Part shown: positions 43,556 through 53,271 of the stretch, one piece after another
Layout: each line of letters begins with the position of its first letter
How positions within the stretch are numbered: the first letter of the stretch is position 1
Assembly (NCBI GenBank): GCA_024180945.1
Contig: JAKSGN010000043.1
Location: 868,001-932,000 of the forward strand
Direction of reading: 5' to 3'
Length of the DNA: 64,000 nucleotides
Source: Macrophomina tecta
Lineage: Eukaryota; Ascomycota; Dothideomycetes; Botryosphaeriales; Botryosphaeriaceae
The notes under the pieces: generated by a model
The model's input: the letters and a program-made list of their open reading frames with translations, nothing else
Told to the model about the DNA's origin: nothing
The model's database searches: none
Program-made: the position numbers and the translations under genes

Positions 43556-45121
43556 TTAATCCGAGTAGGAAAAGTGGTTGCCCTTGCTCACTCTGCCCGA
43601 CGAAGTCAGCCAGCTCGGGGGCCACGAGAACCAGCCGAAGCCAGAAGAACCCGAGTCAGAGCCCGAGCCCGTCTCAGAGCTCGAGCCGGCACCGGTGCCC
43701 GACGCGCCGCCGGCCGGAGGCGTGAAGATGCCGCCAATGCCGGAGCCGGTGCCGGTGCCAGAGGAGCCGCCGGCGATGGGGGTGAAGATGCCACCGATGC
43801 CCGAGCCAGTGCCGGTGCCAGTGCCAGTGCCAGTGCCCGAACCGTTGCCGAAGGGCGAGCCTCCGGACGAGGAGCCACCGCCGGAGATGGGCGTGAAGCT
43901 GCCGCCAATGCCGGTCCCAGTGCCAGTGCCAGTGCCAGTGCCGCTGCCGGAGCCGCTGCCCGTCGAGGTGCCGCTGCCGCTGCTGGTGCTGGAGTCGCTA
44001 GACGAGCTGCCGCCAGTCGAGGAGCTGCCACCCGAGCCGCCGGCGCAGTTGTTGGCGACGGCGTTGGCGAAGAGGGCGTAGCTGTCGGCGTTGTTGATGG
44101 CCTGAGAGCCGGACAGCTGGGTGGCGGCGCTGTAGCCGTAGCCGAGGTCGTCGGTGCCCTTGATCTCGGACAAGTGGGTGAACTCGTGGAGAGTGGTGGT
44201 GGCCTGGTCCTGGTCGTAGCAGGTGGTGGTCAGGTCGGGCAGGGCGCTGTAGTACAGGTCGCAGTTGACGACGAGCGACTGCGAGGGCATGGTGTAGGCC
44301 AGGACCTGGCTCTGGCAGCCGCCGACGGCGAACTGCGAGGGAACCGAGTTCTGGTCGCAGTAGTAGGTGGCAGAGCCGCCGGTGGTGGAGCCGCACTCCT
44401 CGGCGACGGCGGTGAGGACCTTCTTGACCTCGGCCGGGTCGGCGTTCTTGAAGAATTCGGTGAAGGCGGCGTTGTCGGCCGTGGAGGCGTCGGCAGCAGC
44501 GGAAGCGAGCTTCTGGCAGTTCTGCATGGCGGTGGTGGTGGAGGTACCCTTGTCGCCGGAGCAGTCGGTCAGGCTGGAGCGCTTCTTGATCTCGGCGATC
44601 TGGTCGAGGAAGCTGCGGCGGACCTTGGCGGCGTGGGAGGAGAGGACGTTGGCCTTGATGCGATTGCTGAGGTAAGGAACGGCGCCGACAATCGTGGTGG
44701 AGTTGCCCTCGGCGTAGGGGATGGCACCCTGGGTCAGGATGTCGAAGTCACCACCCTGGGTGAGATCGTGCGTCTGGGCGACGTCGAAGGTAGCCTCGAT
44801 GCTCTGGCCAGCGGGGATAGCAGCGAAGGAATCGTTGTCGAGGTCCTTCATGTTAGTGCGCTGGCGAATACCGTCGAAGCCCACGCGAGACTCAGCACCG
44901 TAAACCTCGGCCTTCTCGATGGCGGCATCATCGAGGAAGGAGTTGCGGATGAAGAGGTTGAGATCCTTGTCGCCGTTGTTGGTGACAATAGCCTTGATCT
45001 CGCTGTTGTTGATCTGCTGGAGCTTGACGTCAAGAGGAGAAGCACGCCTGTTGAGCTCAACGGCGGCAGAAGCAGCCACAGAGGCCAAAGTGGCGTGGAC
45101 AGCGGCGGAAGAGAACTTCAT
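43556..45121 (-). CDS. Deuterolysin-family (M35) metalloprotease with repetitive tail
   Basis: Single exon, 521 residues, secreted. The signal peptide is residues 1-20 or so (MKFSSAAVHATLASVAASAA). The propeptide is at about 26-178. A kexin-type KKR at 179-181 precedes the mature start SSLTDCSGD. The catalytic core has HEFTH at 312-316 (two Zn-binding His and the Glu) and GTDDLGYGY at 322-330, whose Asp is the third zinc ligand in aspzincins. Cys residues match the deuterolysin disulphide pattern (CDQNSV, GGCQ, NCDLYY, TTCYD). From about residue 361 it carries a 160-residue Gly/Ser/Thr tail with three GIGGxFTPxxGG units and GT runs, ending in a Trp/Phe-rich GFGWFSWPPSW. Typical deuterolysins end near residue 350, so the tail is an add-on, perhaps for wall attachment. 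It is divergent from a propeptide-like gene at 46691. Confidence 0.9.
   Translation of the reverse strand: MKFSSAAVHATLASVAASAAVELNRRASPLDVKLQQINNSEIKAIVTNNGDKDLNLFIRNSFLDDAAIEKAEVYGAESRVGFDGIRQRTNMKDLDNDSFAAIPAGQSIEATFDVAQTHDLTQGGDFDILTQGAIPYAEGNSTTIVGAVPYLSNRIKANVLSSHAAKVRRSFLDQIAEIKKRSSLTDCSGDKGTSTTTAMQNCQKLASAAADASTADNAAFTEFFKNADPAEVKKVLTAVAEECGSTTGGSATYYCDQNSVPSQFAVGGCQSQVLAYTMPSQSLVVNCDLYYSALPDLTTTCYDQDQATTTLHEFTHLSEIKGTDDLGYGYSAATQLSGSQAINNADSYALFANAVANNCAGGSGGSSSTGGSSSSDSSTSSGSGTSTGSGSGSGTGTGTGTGTGIGGSFTPISGGGSSSGGSPFGNGSGTGTGTGTGTGSGIGGIFTPIAGGSSGTGTGSGIGGIFTPPAGGASGTGAGSSSETGSGSDSGSSGFGWFSWPPSWLTSSGRVSKGNHFSYSD
43780..43965 (-). repeat. Gly-Thr/Gly-Ser coding repeat in deuterolysin tail
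   Basis: Tandem six-base units (GTGCCA on the plus strand, giving Gly-Thr/Gly-Ser dipeptides) flank the middle copy of the GIGGxFTP motif. The tract is part of the coding sequence and probably unstable in length. Confidence 0.8.
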
Positions 45122-46690
45122 TGTTGCGAATGTGAAGGAAGGGAAGAGGTGGAGAAGGAGAGACTGGTAGAAACAGCGTCAAGCTGGAGAGATGGTGAAG
45201 AATGTTAGAGTGACCGAAAGGAGTGAGCGGCCAGCGCAAAAGAGGCAACCAAGACGGTAATGGTGGTGGTGGTGGTGGTGGTGGTGGGTTAGACGGGGCG
45301 TGGTAGGAGACAGTGCTTTATAGGGACGGACAGAGGCGAAGGGCAATTTCCACAGCCAGACCAGCTCGGCGGATAGCCGAGCCGGGCGGCTTTGGTCTGG
45401 GCAAAAAATGCGGGGACAGAGTAGCAAGGTGTGCATGTTAATCACGGGGATGCTTGAAGGATTCCAGGCCTTCATCTGGAGTGAAGGGGAGGTCTGCAAA
45501 AGAGACTGGCTACTCGGGCGGGCCAAGACATGAGTGGCCGAGAAGAAGAAACGGCGATTCGTTTCGTCCAGTTCGGGTAAAGGAGCGGGTCCGGATAGAC
45601 CAGCGGAGGCGGCAGCCACTTGGGAGCGAGTGCGGGTGGAATGTGCTGGCAGGAGACAGCTGGGCGGGCGCGGGCAAGGCAGGACATGAGCGGCCGCATT
45701 GCAAAATGAGCTCATGCCGGATTTCTCGCGGGCCAATAGCGGAGCGGAGGAGGGCATGGAAAGCGAGAGAGCAGGGAGCATAAAGTGGGCGGGCGGATGA
45801 AACAGGTGCTCTGGCGATGAAGATGGGCGGCGGGACTGCTGTCAGAGGAAGGAGACAGTGCTTGAGAAACGTTTCGGGCGAATGCCTGAAGCTTGGCGAG
45901 CGGATGATGCATGGGCGCTTGCGAAGTGCCAAGGGCGGCGGCCCGGGAGCTGTGGTTGGACGTCGGGAGGAGGGCCGGGCAGGCTGCGCGGATCTGCACC
46001 AGGCCCCCAGGGCGCGCGGTGACGGGTCTTCGGCCGCTGGCTGCGCTGGGCCGGCGAGGCTCGAGGCGCGGAAACACGCGCGCTCTCGGGCGTGGTGGTT
46101 GAAACTGGAGGGAAACCAAACGGCGCGTTCTCAGGCCTGCAACGGTCAGCACCACCAGCAGCAGCAGCAGCACAGACAGGGACGGTGGCCAGCTATGCGC
46201 GCGGCTGGGCCTCAGACCCAAGCACCTAGGGCCCGTCTTGGCCGCCGCCTCCAGGGCTGCATCGTGAAACCCGCAGCGCCTCACCACAGCCATCGCCTGC
46301 GGCCAAAGCGGCAGCATCGCCGGGCTCAGCGTTTCAGCGTTTCAGCGCGCCAGCCACCGCCGTCAGCCTGGCGCCCGTTTCCCGAGCGTCCATGCGTTTT
46401 GCGGTCGTGTTTGGCGCGGCGGCAGCGGAGGGCAGCGCGGCGATCGGCTGGCGGGCGGGCGAGGGCGCATGGCAGGGCTGGCGGCAGTGGCGTGGCTCGT
46501 TGGCGGTCGTGGTTTGGTGGCAGTAAGCATAATAATTTGGCTTCGGCCACGCCTCCAGCAGCGCGCCTGCTTATTTCGACCGTCCCTGCCTCATTCTTCA
46601 GTGCGTCATCGCCGCCCGCTGCCATCTCACCGACCCTTCCAGCCCTCAGACACCAACACCACCACCGGCCGCCACAGCGCACCGCCGCCC
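45122..46690. promoter_or_regulatory. Divergent intergenic region between deuterolysin and propeptide-like gene
   Basis: 1.57 kb shared upstream region. Close to the deuterolysin start is a (TGG)9 tract. The rest is GC-rich and yields long spurious frames (45817-47280 plus) without coding character. Specific factor sites were not identified. Confidence 0.4.
45261..45287 (+). repeat. (TGG)9 microsatellite
   Basis: Nine TGG units 140 bp upstream of the deuterolysin ATG. On the gene's sense strand this is a (CCA)9 tract in the 5' UTR or promoter. Confidence 0.95.
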
Positions 46691-47308
46691 ATGAGCAGCA
46701 CCACCATCCCCGCCATCCGCACCCTCGCCTGCGCCGCCCTCCTCGTCTTCCTCGTCTACACCTTCTCCGCCGCCCTCTCGTCCTACACCTGCCGCCCGGC
46801 CTCCGCCCTCGCCCCGTCCTTCCGTGCTGCAACCTCCGCCTCCACCATGGCCAGCCCGTCGCACCTCCACATCACCCTCGCCCAGCATTCCAAATCCCCG
46901 CCCACCGTCGCCGTCACCGTCACAAACACGCACCCCTCAACACCACTGACTTTCGTCGCCTGGAACACGCCGCTCGATCCCTCGGCCCTGCTGCTCGGCA
47001 CGCTCGTCGTCACCGATGCCCGCACCGGCGCCCAGCTAAACAAAGACACCATCAAGCTGGGCCGCAAGACGCCGCCCGCCGCCGACCAGTTCGTCACCCT
47101 GGCGCCCGGCGAGTCCAAGACGCAGCATTTCGAGCTGAAGGCGCCGCTGGTGCCGCTGGAGGGCCGCGACACGGTCAAGGTCGCGTGCCGGGGCGCGTGG
47201 GGCGATGTGTGGCCGGGCGAGCGCGTGGGCCCGGAGAGCTGGGCGGAGAGGAGCGGGAAGGGCGTCAGTGGAGAGTTTGAGAGCGAGGCCGTCGAGGTGG
47301 AGCTGTGA
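46691..47308 (+). CDS. Stand-alone deuterolysin-propeptide-like protein
   Basis: Single exon of 205 residues from ATG 46691. Its N-terminus has a hydrophobic segment (TLACAALLVFLVYTFSAAL) that could be a signal anchor or signal peptide. An in-frame ATG at 46847 (MASPSHLHITL) would give a 153-residue soluble form, and which start is used is open. The remainder reads as one beta-sandwich-like domain: AVTVTNTHPSTPLTFVAWNTPLD, GTLVVTDARTGAQL, IKLGRKTPP, DQFVTLAPGESKTQHFEL, DTVKVACRGAWGDVWPG. Order and key blocks match the propeptide of the neighbouring deuterolysin (KAIVTNNGDKDLNLF...FLDD, VGFDGIRQRT, DSFAAIPAGQSIEATFDVAQ). There is no protease domain. Proteins like this occur in other ascomycetes as uncharacterised. 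A role as inhibitor or chaperone of the protease is inference. Confidence 0.75.
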   Translation: MSSTTIPAIRTLACAALLVFLVYTFSAALSSYTCRPASALAPSFRAATSASTMASPSHLHITLAQHSKSPPTVAVTVTNTHPSTPLTFVAWNTPLDPSALLLGTLVVTDARTGAQLNKDTIKLGRKTPPAADQFVTLAPGESKTQHFELKAPLVPLEGRDTVKVACRGAWGDVWPGERVGPESWAERSGKGVSGEFESEAVEVEL

Positions 47309-50300
47309 ACGCGCGAACCGCAGCAGCATCTGCGAGAATGCATGGCGACGACTTGGCGTTTGTTTTTGGCTGCCTGTACCTACTTTCCTGCTCGCACATG
47401 CACTTTTCTTCGACCGGCTTCACATGCCGAATGAACGTCGTGCTTGGCGGTGATGGGACGTGATTCATGTAAAACGCGCACTCCAGAGAAATCCCCAGCC
47501 CTTGCTCGCCAGCCACCCCCCCCCCCCGGGGCTGCATTTCCCATCCGGAGGACCGGTCGATGACGCGTGGACGTTGGGGCTCGCACAAGACTCGCGCCTT
47601 CGCCTTCCCTCGGCCGGCCGAGGCAGGCAGTCTTACTGTCTCTCGACTCCTCTCCCGTGACAGCAACCGTCTCGCCCAAGAATGCCGCGCGCACGAGCCC
47701 AGCCACCAGGCCAGCCAGGGAGTACCCAGGCAGTGTCGCCGTTTGCTGCATCCGGCATTGTGGAGCTACTTTTTCCATCCGGTCCTGGGGTAATACTTTA
47801 GCTCCCATGGCGCTAGTCGAAATAGGCAGGAGCAAATAGGGCGGGTCTGCAATAACTCTAAAGCCAAACGGCGCACGCGCTCAGCCACAGACGATGTCAT
47901 GCCATTCCGACGAGCGTCTGGCGATCTTCTCTCCGGGCGATGGGAGCCTGCGAATGGGGGATTGCTGCAGGGACGGAGTCCAGATCTCGGATCGCGCCAT
48001 TTCGCATCCGCGTTTCAGGATGTCTGGGGAGCGCGCTTTGCTGCCCGTTTTGCCTGATTTACAGTACCCGACCCACGCCTAGAAGCCTTACCAACGAGGC
48101 AGGAGGGGGCCCGTGTGGGCCTTGTTTCCCCATAGGCCCGGCAGTCGGTGTCGCCGTTCCAACCACATTGCGCTGCTGGGAAACGGGACGATCGCCTTTC
48201 GCGTGCCGGGATGTTTTAGAGCCGGCGGCGCTATGCTGGGGGCCTGGTGATCGAGTGGCTCTCCGGCTCTCTCGGCCGCGCAGATCGCTCGAGAGGGTGA
48301 CGGCGCGCAGCAGCAACACCAAGACACCTCGACGGCGTCGCCGAACGAAGGGATTGCGATCATCGAGCGTCGTGCTCTCCGGTCCAACGACGACGGCTCA
48401 GGCTGGCCGGACCCTGCGAAAGTAAATTTCTCTGCTCGCTACCGCAAAGTCGTTCGCATGGCAGTTCGTCCCGTGCACGACTGACAGACCGCGTGGGCCA
48501 GCCGGCGCAGCTGCACTTGAGACACGATCCGGCCACTAGGCCGGCCTGGTCTCCTCAGGCTGGCTTGGGGGGGAAACACATTAATTCGACTACAGCAGCC
48601 AGCTACTGCAGTACGGCGCATCCCTCGCGAAATTGTCTCCGGCATTCGATTACCAAATCGAAAGTGGTCTTCCCCGCTTTGTGCCCGGCTTGTACGCAGG
48701 ACTGGGTGACTCGCATGCACCGCGCGGAGCCGCTCTTGTGCCTTGCATATCTAAAATGCAACACCGCACTTAACCTTACCCCTCCTCTCTCTCTAGTCCA
48801 ACTCACGCTATACTCGAGCTAGCGGTTTGGCCGGAAGAGGCGTGCTTGGCAGGTAGAAGCTTGTGCAAGGCGATGGCCCTGGGCTTTTTCGGCGCACCTG
48901 AGCGTTGGGGACGTGGCAATCTCCGAGGTTGGGGGCCTGGTTGGTGATGGTTTCTCGTTGGTGGTGCGGTCAAAGCCGGGTCACATTGTCGGAAGAGGGA
49001 TACGGGTCGGGAGGTAAACTTGAGGATGTCGCCGCAGGCAGCGTATGGACCTGGATCCGACGACCTCAATTGGCCACTAATTGCCTGGTGCCTGCTGGCC
49101 ACCGTGCACTGCAGCTATGAGTGGATATGCTCTCTCCGGTACTGCTGCTCAAGGTTGAATGGACTGGAGCCCCAGCCGAGCAGCGGCAAGCACAAGCGGC
49201 CTGGCGAAACACGGGGCCATGGGAAAACTCTTTCAAATCAGTACCAATCTCCCTGTCTGTTGCTGCTCTTTCCCCAACTCCTCAGCCGAAGCAAATCGCA
49301 CATACGTCGTTCTCGAGAACCATTTTTCCCTGTCTTGAAGTTTAGGTACTGATCTTCCAGCCATGCGATTTGCATCGCGGTGACAATCAGGCCTCCGCGC
49401 CCGATCCACGATATCCATGATCATATCCTGACGAAATTGGCAGATGAAGCTGCACATGAGCTGATTGAATTGGCTATGGTCACACTCAAGGTTGCCCGAG
49501 CATTTATTTCATAGCTTTTGCCGGGGCTTTCCGTGAGCGGTCAATCGGGCTGTCTGAAATTCGAGTGTCCCACATATCATAACCTCTGAAATACGTTGGT
49601 CTGTCTTGACAGTTGTAACGTCTAACATTAACGAAGTGCTCTGGGTTAGTTGAGTCTGCCGAGGTGTGAGCAGCTGTGCTAGTTCCTGACCTCCTCGTAC
49701 CAGCATTTTCCGTCTCAGTTTACTTACCAGTCTTATCTATGAATGTGCCGGTACCGCTGTGGTTTAATGAAAATTCACCGTATCTCGAAGGAGCAACTCT
49801 GCCAAGTCACAAAGACACCAAAATGAAGCCCTTCGAAATGAGAAACCGACACATGAAGCAAGTCACAGTCGACTTCGTGCACTCGCTGCGGGATGGCTTT
49901 CCAGCTGGTGCTGAGCTTTGCAGTGATGGTCCCAGAGACGGTGGTATAAAATGTAGCTTTTTTTTTTATATGCTAGCTTTCCAAGGGGATTAGGGTTGCA
50001 ATGAACCCCCTCGCGCAAGTCGAAATGGTAAGATGAGTTACGGGTCCAGAAGGTGGATATGCAGAGAAACCCCACTGCTCCCGGCCGCCCCTTTCACAAG
50101 GTCCGACTGCGGGATGCAATACAAAATTGAAGCAGCTGATCAGACCGCAGCGAAAGTTTGCTTACTTCAGTCGATGCTGCTGCTCACACGTTCCACATAG
50201 TCTCTGCCCTCCTTGCTAGCTGCTTGTCGTGATCCAGCCCCGCACGTCGTAGCACATCAGCCTGGCACTTACACGAAAGCAACTTTTGTTTGACTGATTG

Positions 50301-51254
50301 AAGACTTTTCGGCAGAGTATACCCGCTTAACAGAACGAATTTGGACACTTTGGCACTATTGGTACATGTATTAAGTCCGAAAGGCTCGTTGGGCAAACCC
50401 ATATTGCTAATAATTAATCTGCAGTTGTGACATTTAACTTCTGGATGTGCTAAGCAGCTATCACGAGCGAGGCCGACAAAGCCACAAATTCGAATAGAGC
50501 GGTAAGGCAGCTGAGCTCCACTGCTACCAATATGTTACCGTTAGGAGCACCAAGTCTTGGGTGCTTGATCGTCATAGGCCCACAATTGGATGCCCGCATC
50601 TCGACTAGACATTACATACCCTCGGCCATGTGCTACTCCACCTGGGCCATAAATGCTGAAGTTTTCTCAAGTGGGAGCGAAGACAGGGCGACCGATTCTA
50701 TTGCTGCTGGAGATTTGGCGCCTCCGCTCGAGAAACCTGCAACGGAAATGTGACCAGCCTCGCGAATACCATACGCTTCATACGTCGCGATCTCCTACAC
50801 TTAAATTCACACAAAACTGATATCAAGAGCGTCGGGCTCACAAGTTATCCCTTTGAGCCTGCCAGCTTTTCGCACCTCGCCAAGTAGCTCTTCCAGCCAA
50901 TTACTATCCAGCTGTTTACGACTAGAAATCTATCAGAACTGAGACAGTACACCCGGAGCCCTGAAGCTCTCAAGCTCGGCCGTCCTACTTTCACCATATT
51001 CCCTTTGGCCAACGACTGAGTAGGACGGAATAGACGGCAATTGAACAAACTTCGGTATATCCATTGGCTCTTCTCAGCGGAACTTTCGCGTCCTGGTCTC
51101 CACGAGCACATCACGACCATGGGTGCCCAGTCCCGATGCTTGTGAACACGGTCGTCCTGACTGCGCATATTTGCGCGGTGCGAAGCCATTCAACAACCTT
51201 GCCAGTCCTGGGTTCAAGCCATCAACAAGCTGACTCACTATAGATATATTTCAG
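47309..51254. other. Gene-poor stretch of 3.9 kb
   Basis: No supported gene. 47517-47528 is a C-rich run. GC-rich to about 48500, then A/T-richer. Scattered frames under 160 codons without families. The lost N-terminal half of the aspartic-protease-like gene would be expected at 50400-51250 but was not found. Confidence 0.4.
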
Positions 51255-52690
51255 TTACAAACGGAACAGAATCTTGGCTACAACGGAACCGGCAGTCATG
51301 GTACTGAAACGATTCACCTCGGGTGTGATCAGAATGAGAACGCATTGACGGGGAACGATTCTCTCGCGGTTGGATTTAGCAGTGAAAACTATTTCATGGG
51401 TATGTTGAGAATCGACGCATCTGGTCCATACCTTTCGCCGGGGAGATCAACCATGAAAAGTCTCAGCAACACCCTGAAGGACGCCAGCCAAACTCCGAGT
51501 TCTCCGTTTGGCTATGCAGCTGGCGCTCGGTACTGTACGTGCATCATCTGGTCGCTTAGGCTATTTCCTATATTTCAAAGCTCACAAATTATTCCAGGAT
51601 ATAAAGGCGAGACCGGAAAACCTCGTGCTTGGCGGTTATTATCAGTGCCGCTACGAACCCACGAGACACAACTTCACCTTCGGGTCCGACGGCAATCACC
51701 CGTTGCAAGTTGGAATCTAAGCTAGCAATGCAAATGTAAGTGTCATTCATGGCGCCGAATCCAACATGGTTCCATCCAACCAGTCCGGCAATTGGTCGCA
51801 AATTGACTACGCTGTCCCGGAGTTGTGGCTGCCGCAGTACATTTGCGACCGATTGAAGACGGCGTTTGACCTCAATTACGACAGCCGATCGGGACTACTG
51901 GATCGACGTGAAGCCAACCTTGACATTCCAGCTTGGGAGTACCACTGCTGTCGCTCTTCCCGACGCACAGATCGCTCTGCCGTATGCTGCCTTCAACCTC
52001 AGGATAAGCTCTGCGACCGATGCTACCCCAGTTCGTTACTTTCTAATCCACCGTTCCGCAAATGAGTCGCAGAAATACAACTTGACGCAACCCGCTCCAA
52101 AAAAGCCTACTTGATTGTTGACCACAATTCAAACAACCTCAGTCTATCACAAGTAAAAGTCGCCGATCCGCTGCCTCCGCCTAATATCCAGCCAATCGAC
52201 CATCCGGGCACTAAATTCCTCGCCAAGCGCCACGGAGTCAGTTCAGGAACGAAGGTTCGAATGGCTTTAACCGCAGTGCTGAATTTTTCGATTGTCATTG
52301 CGGCGATGCTGCTCCTTTGTTGGTGGAAGCCCCGCAGTGAGAAGAGGAAGACAAGACAGCGGGAAGCGAGCATCTCCACAAGCGTGGCGCCGACGTACCG
52401 TGAGAAGTACGATCAGCAGTCGCCGGGCTACACGCCAGCAGACAACAACAAGCAGCAGTACGGCCCTTTCGTCGAGATGCTAACTGAACAGGTGGAGCGG
52501 AGACCGGACCTGGACGGAACTCGGAGTTTTGTCGTACGAGCTGGCAGTGATACACACGCCATATCCCGTCTATGAGATGGAGGCTCCACCCACTGGCAAG
52601 CCCAACGTAATGAGTGAGGGTGCGAAGGATGGGGACAGGAATGTCTCCCAGGGGAGAATTAGTGGCAGCGGATGGGCGAGGCAGGCTTTG
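51255..52690 (+). pseudogene. Decayed aspartic-protease-like gene with C-terminal membrane segment
   Basis: Starts after an acceptor-like TTTCAG with LQTEQNLGYNGTGSHG...DSLAVGFSSENYFMGMLRIDASG. It continues TMKSLSNTLKDASQTPSSPFGYAAGARY, then NLVLGGYYQCRYEP, then ELWLPQYICDRLKTAFDLNYD, TLTFQLGSTTAVALPDAQIALPYAAF and AYLIVDHNSNNLSLSQV. These are blocks of the fungal pepsin-like (A1) family seen in proteins with a single C-terminal TM, here VRMALTAVLNFSIVIAAMLLLCWW. The reading is broken by a TAA within the expected VGIQ block (near 51718), frame changes near 51540, 51895 and 52107, and loss of the N-terminal half with the first catalytic Asp. A tail of Ser/Pro/Gln-rich coding-like sequence follows to about 52690. 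Confidence 0.75.
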
Positions 52691-53271
52691 GTGGTGCCGT
52701 TTCCATATCCTTCATTTATTTTTGAGCCTGTCGTTTCTTTCTCTGCTACGTTTCGTCTTGCGTCTGCTTCTTAAGCAGTACGTATGCGCTCAAGCAACAA
52801 TCGTTTTGTGGAACTGAGACACTGGGGCTGCGCCAGATTCCTTTATCCTGTAGTAACGAGAAACATACAAGTATTCTCCTGCCTCAAATCTCCTGGGGCA
52901 GCTTCAGCACCGGTCTGAATTCGACAGAGGTTCAACAGGCAGATCAGAAACTAATCGATTGTTACTAATAAGTGGGATTTCACTCATCTCGCTGGAACTT
53001 GATATCACGCTCGGAACCATTCATCCGCCGGAAAGAGCTGTAGGCAGAATCTCGAAACTGGTTTGCTCCATGATGCGTCGCACCGGCATATTTTTCTTCT
53101 GACTAATGATAAAGTCCTGAAATACTTCCAGGCTACGCAAAACTTGTCTATTATGCAATGAAAGATACTTTCGTCTACCCCAGCACAAGCACACCTGGTT
53201 GTTCCCCAGCGGGATCCTTACCGACGTTCATACTTCGCCAGGTCTTCAGAGAATCTGGCCCAATCAACCGC
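52691..53271. other. Intergenic, no gene seen
   Basis: 3' flank of the pseudogene (plus) and of the glycoside-hydrolase-like gene (minus). Confidence 0.45.

Noticed and set aside
43574..45208. 544-codon open frame on the plus strand
   Set aside because: It is antisense to the deuterolysin; its Gly/Ala/Arg/Val bias is the complement of the GC-rich third positions of the real gene.
45817..47280. 487-codon open frame on the plus strand
   Set aside because: Overlaps the propeptide-like gene in another frame, is dominated by Arg/His/Pro/Ala, and has no signal or domain.
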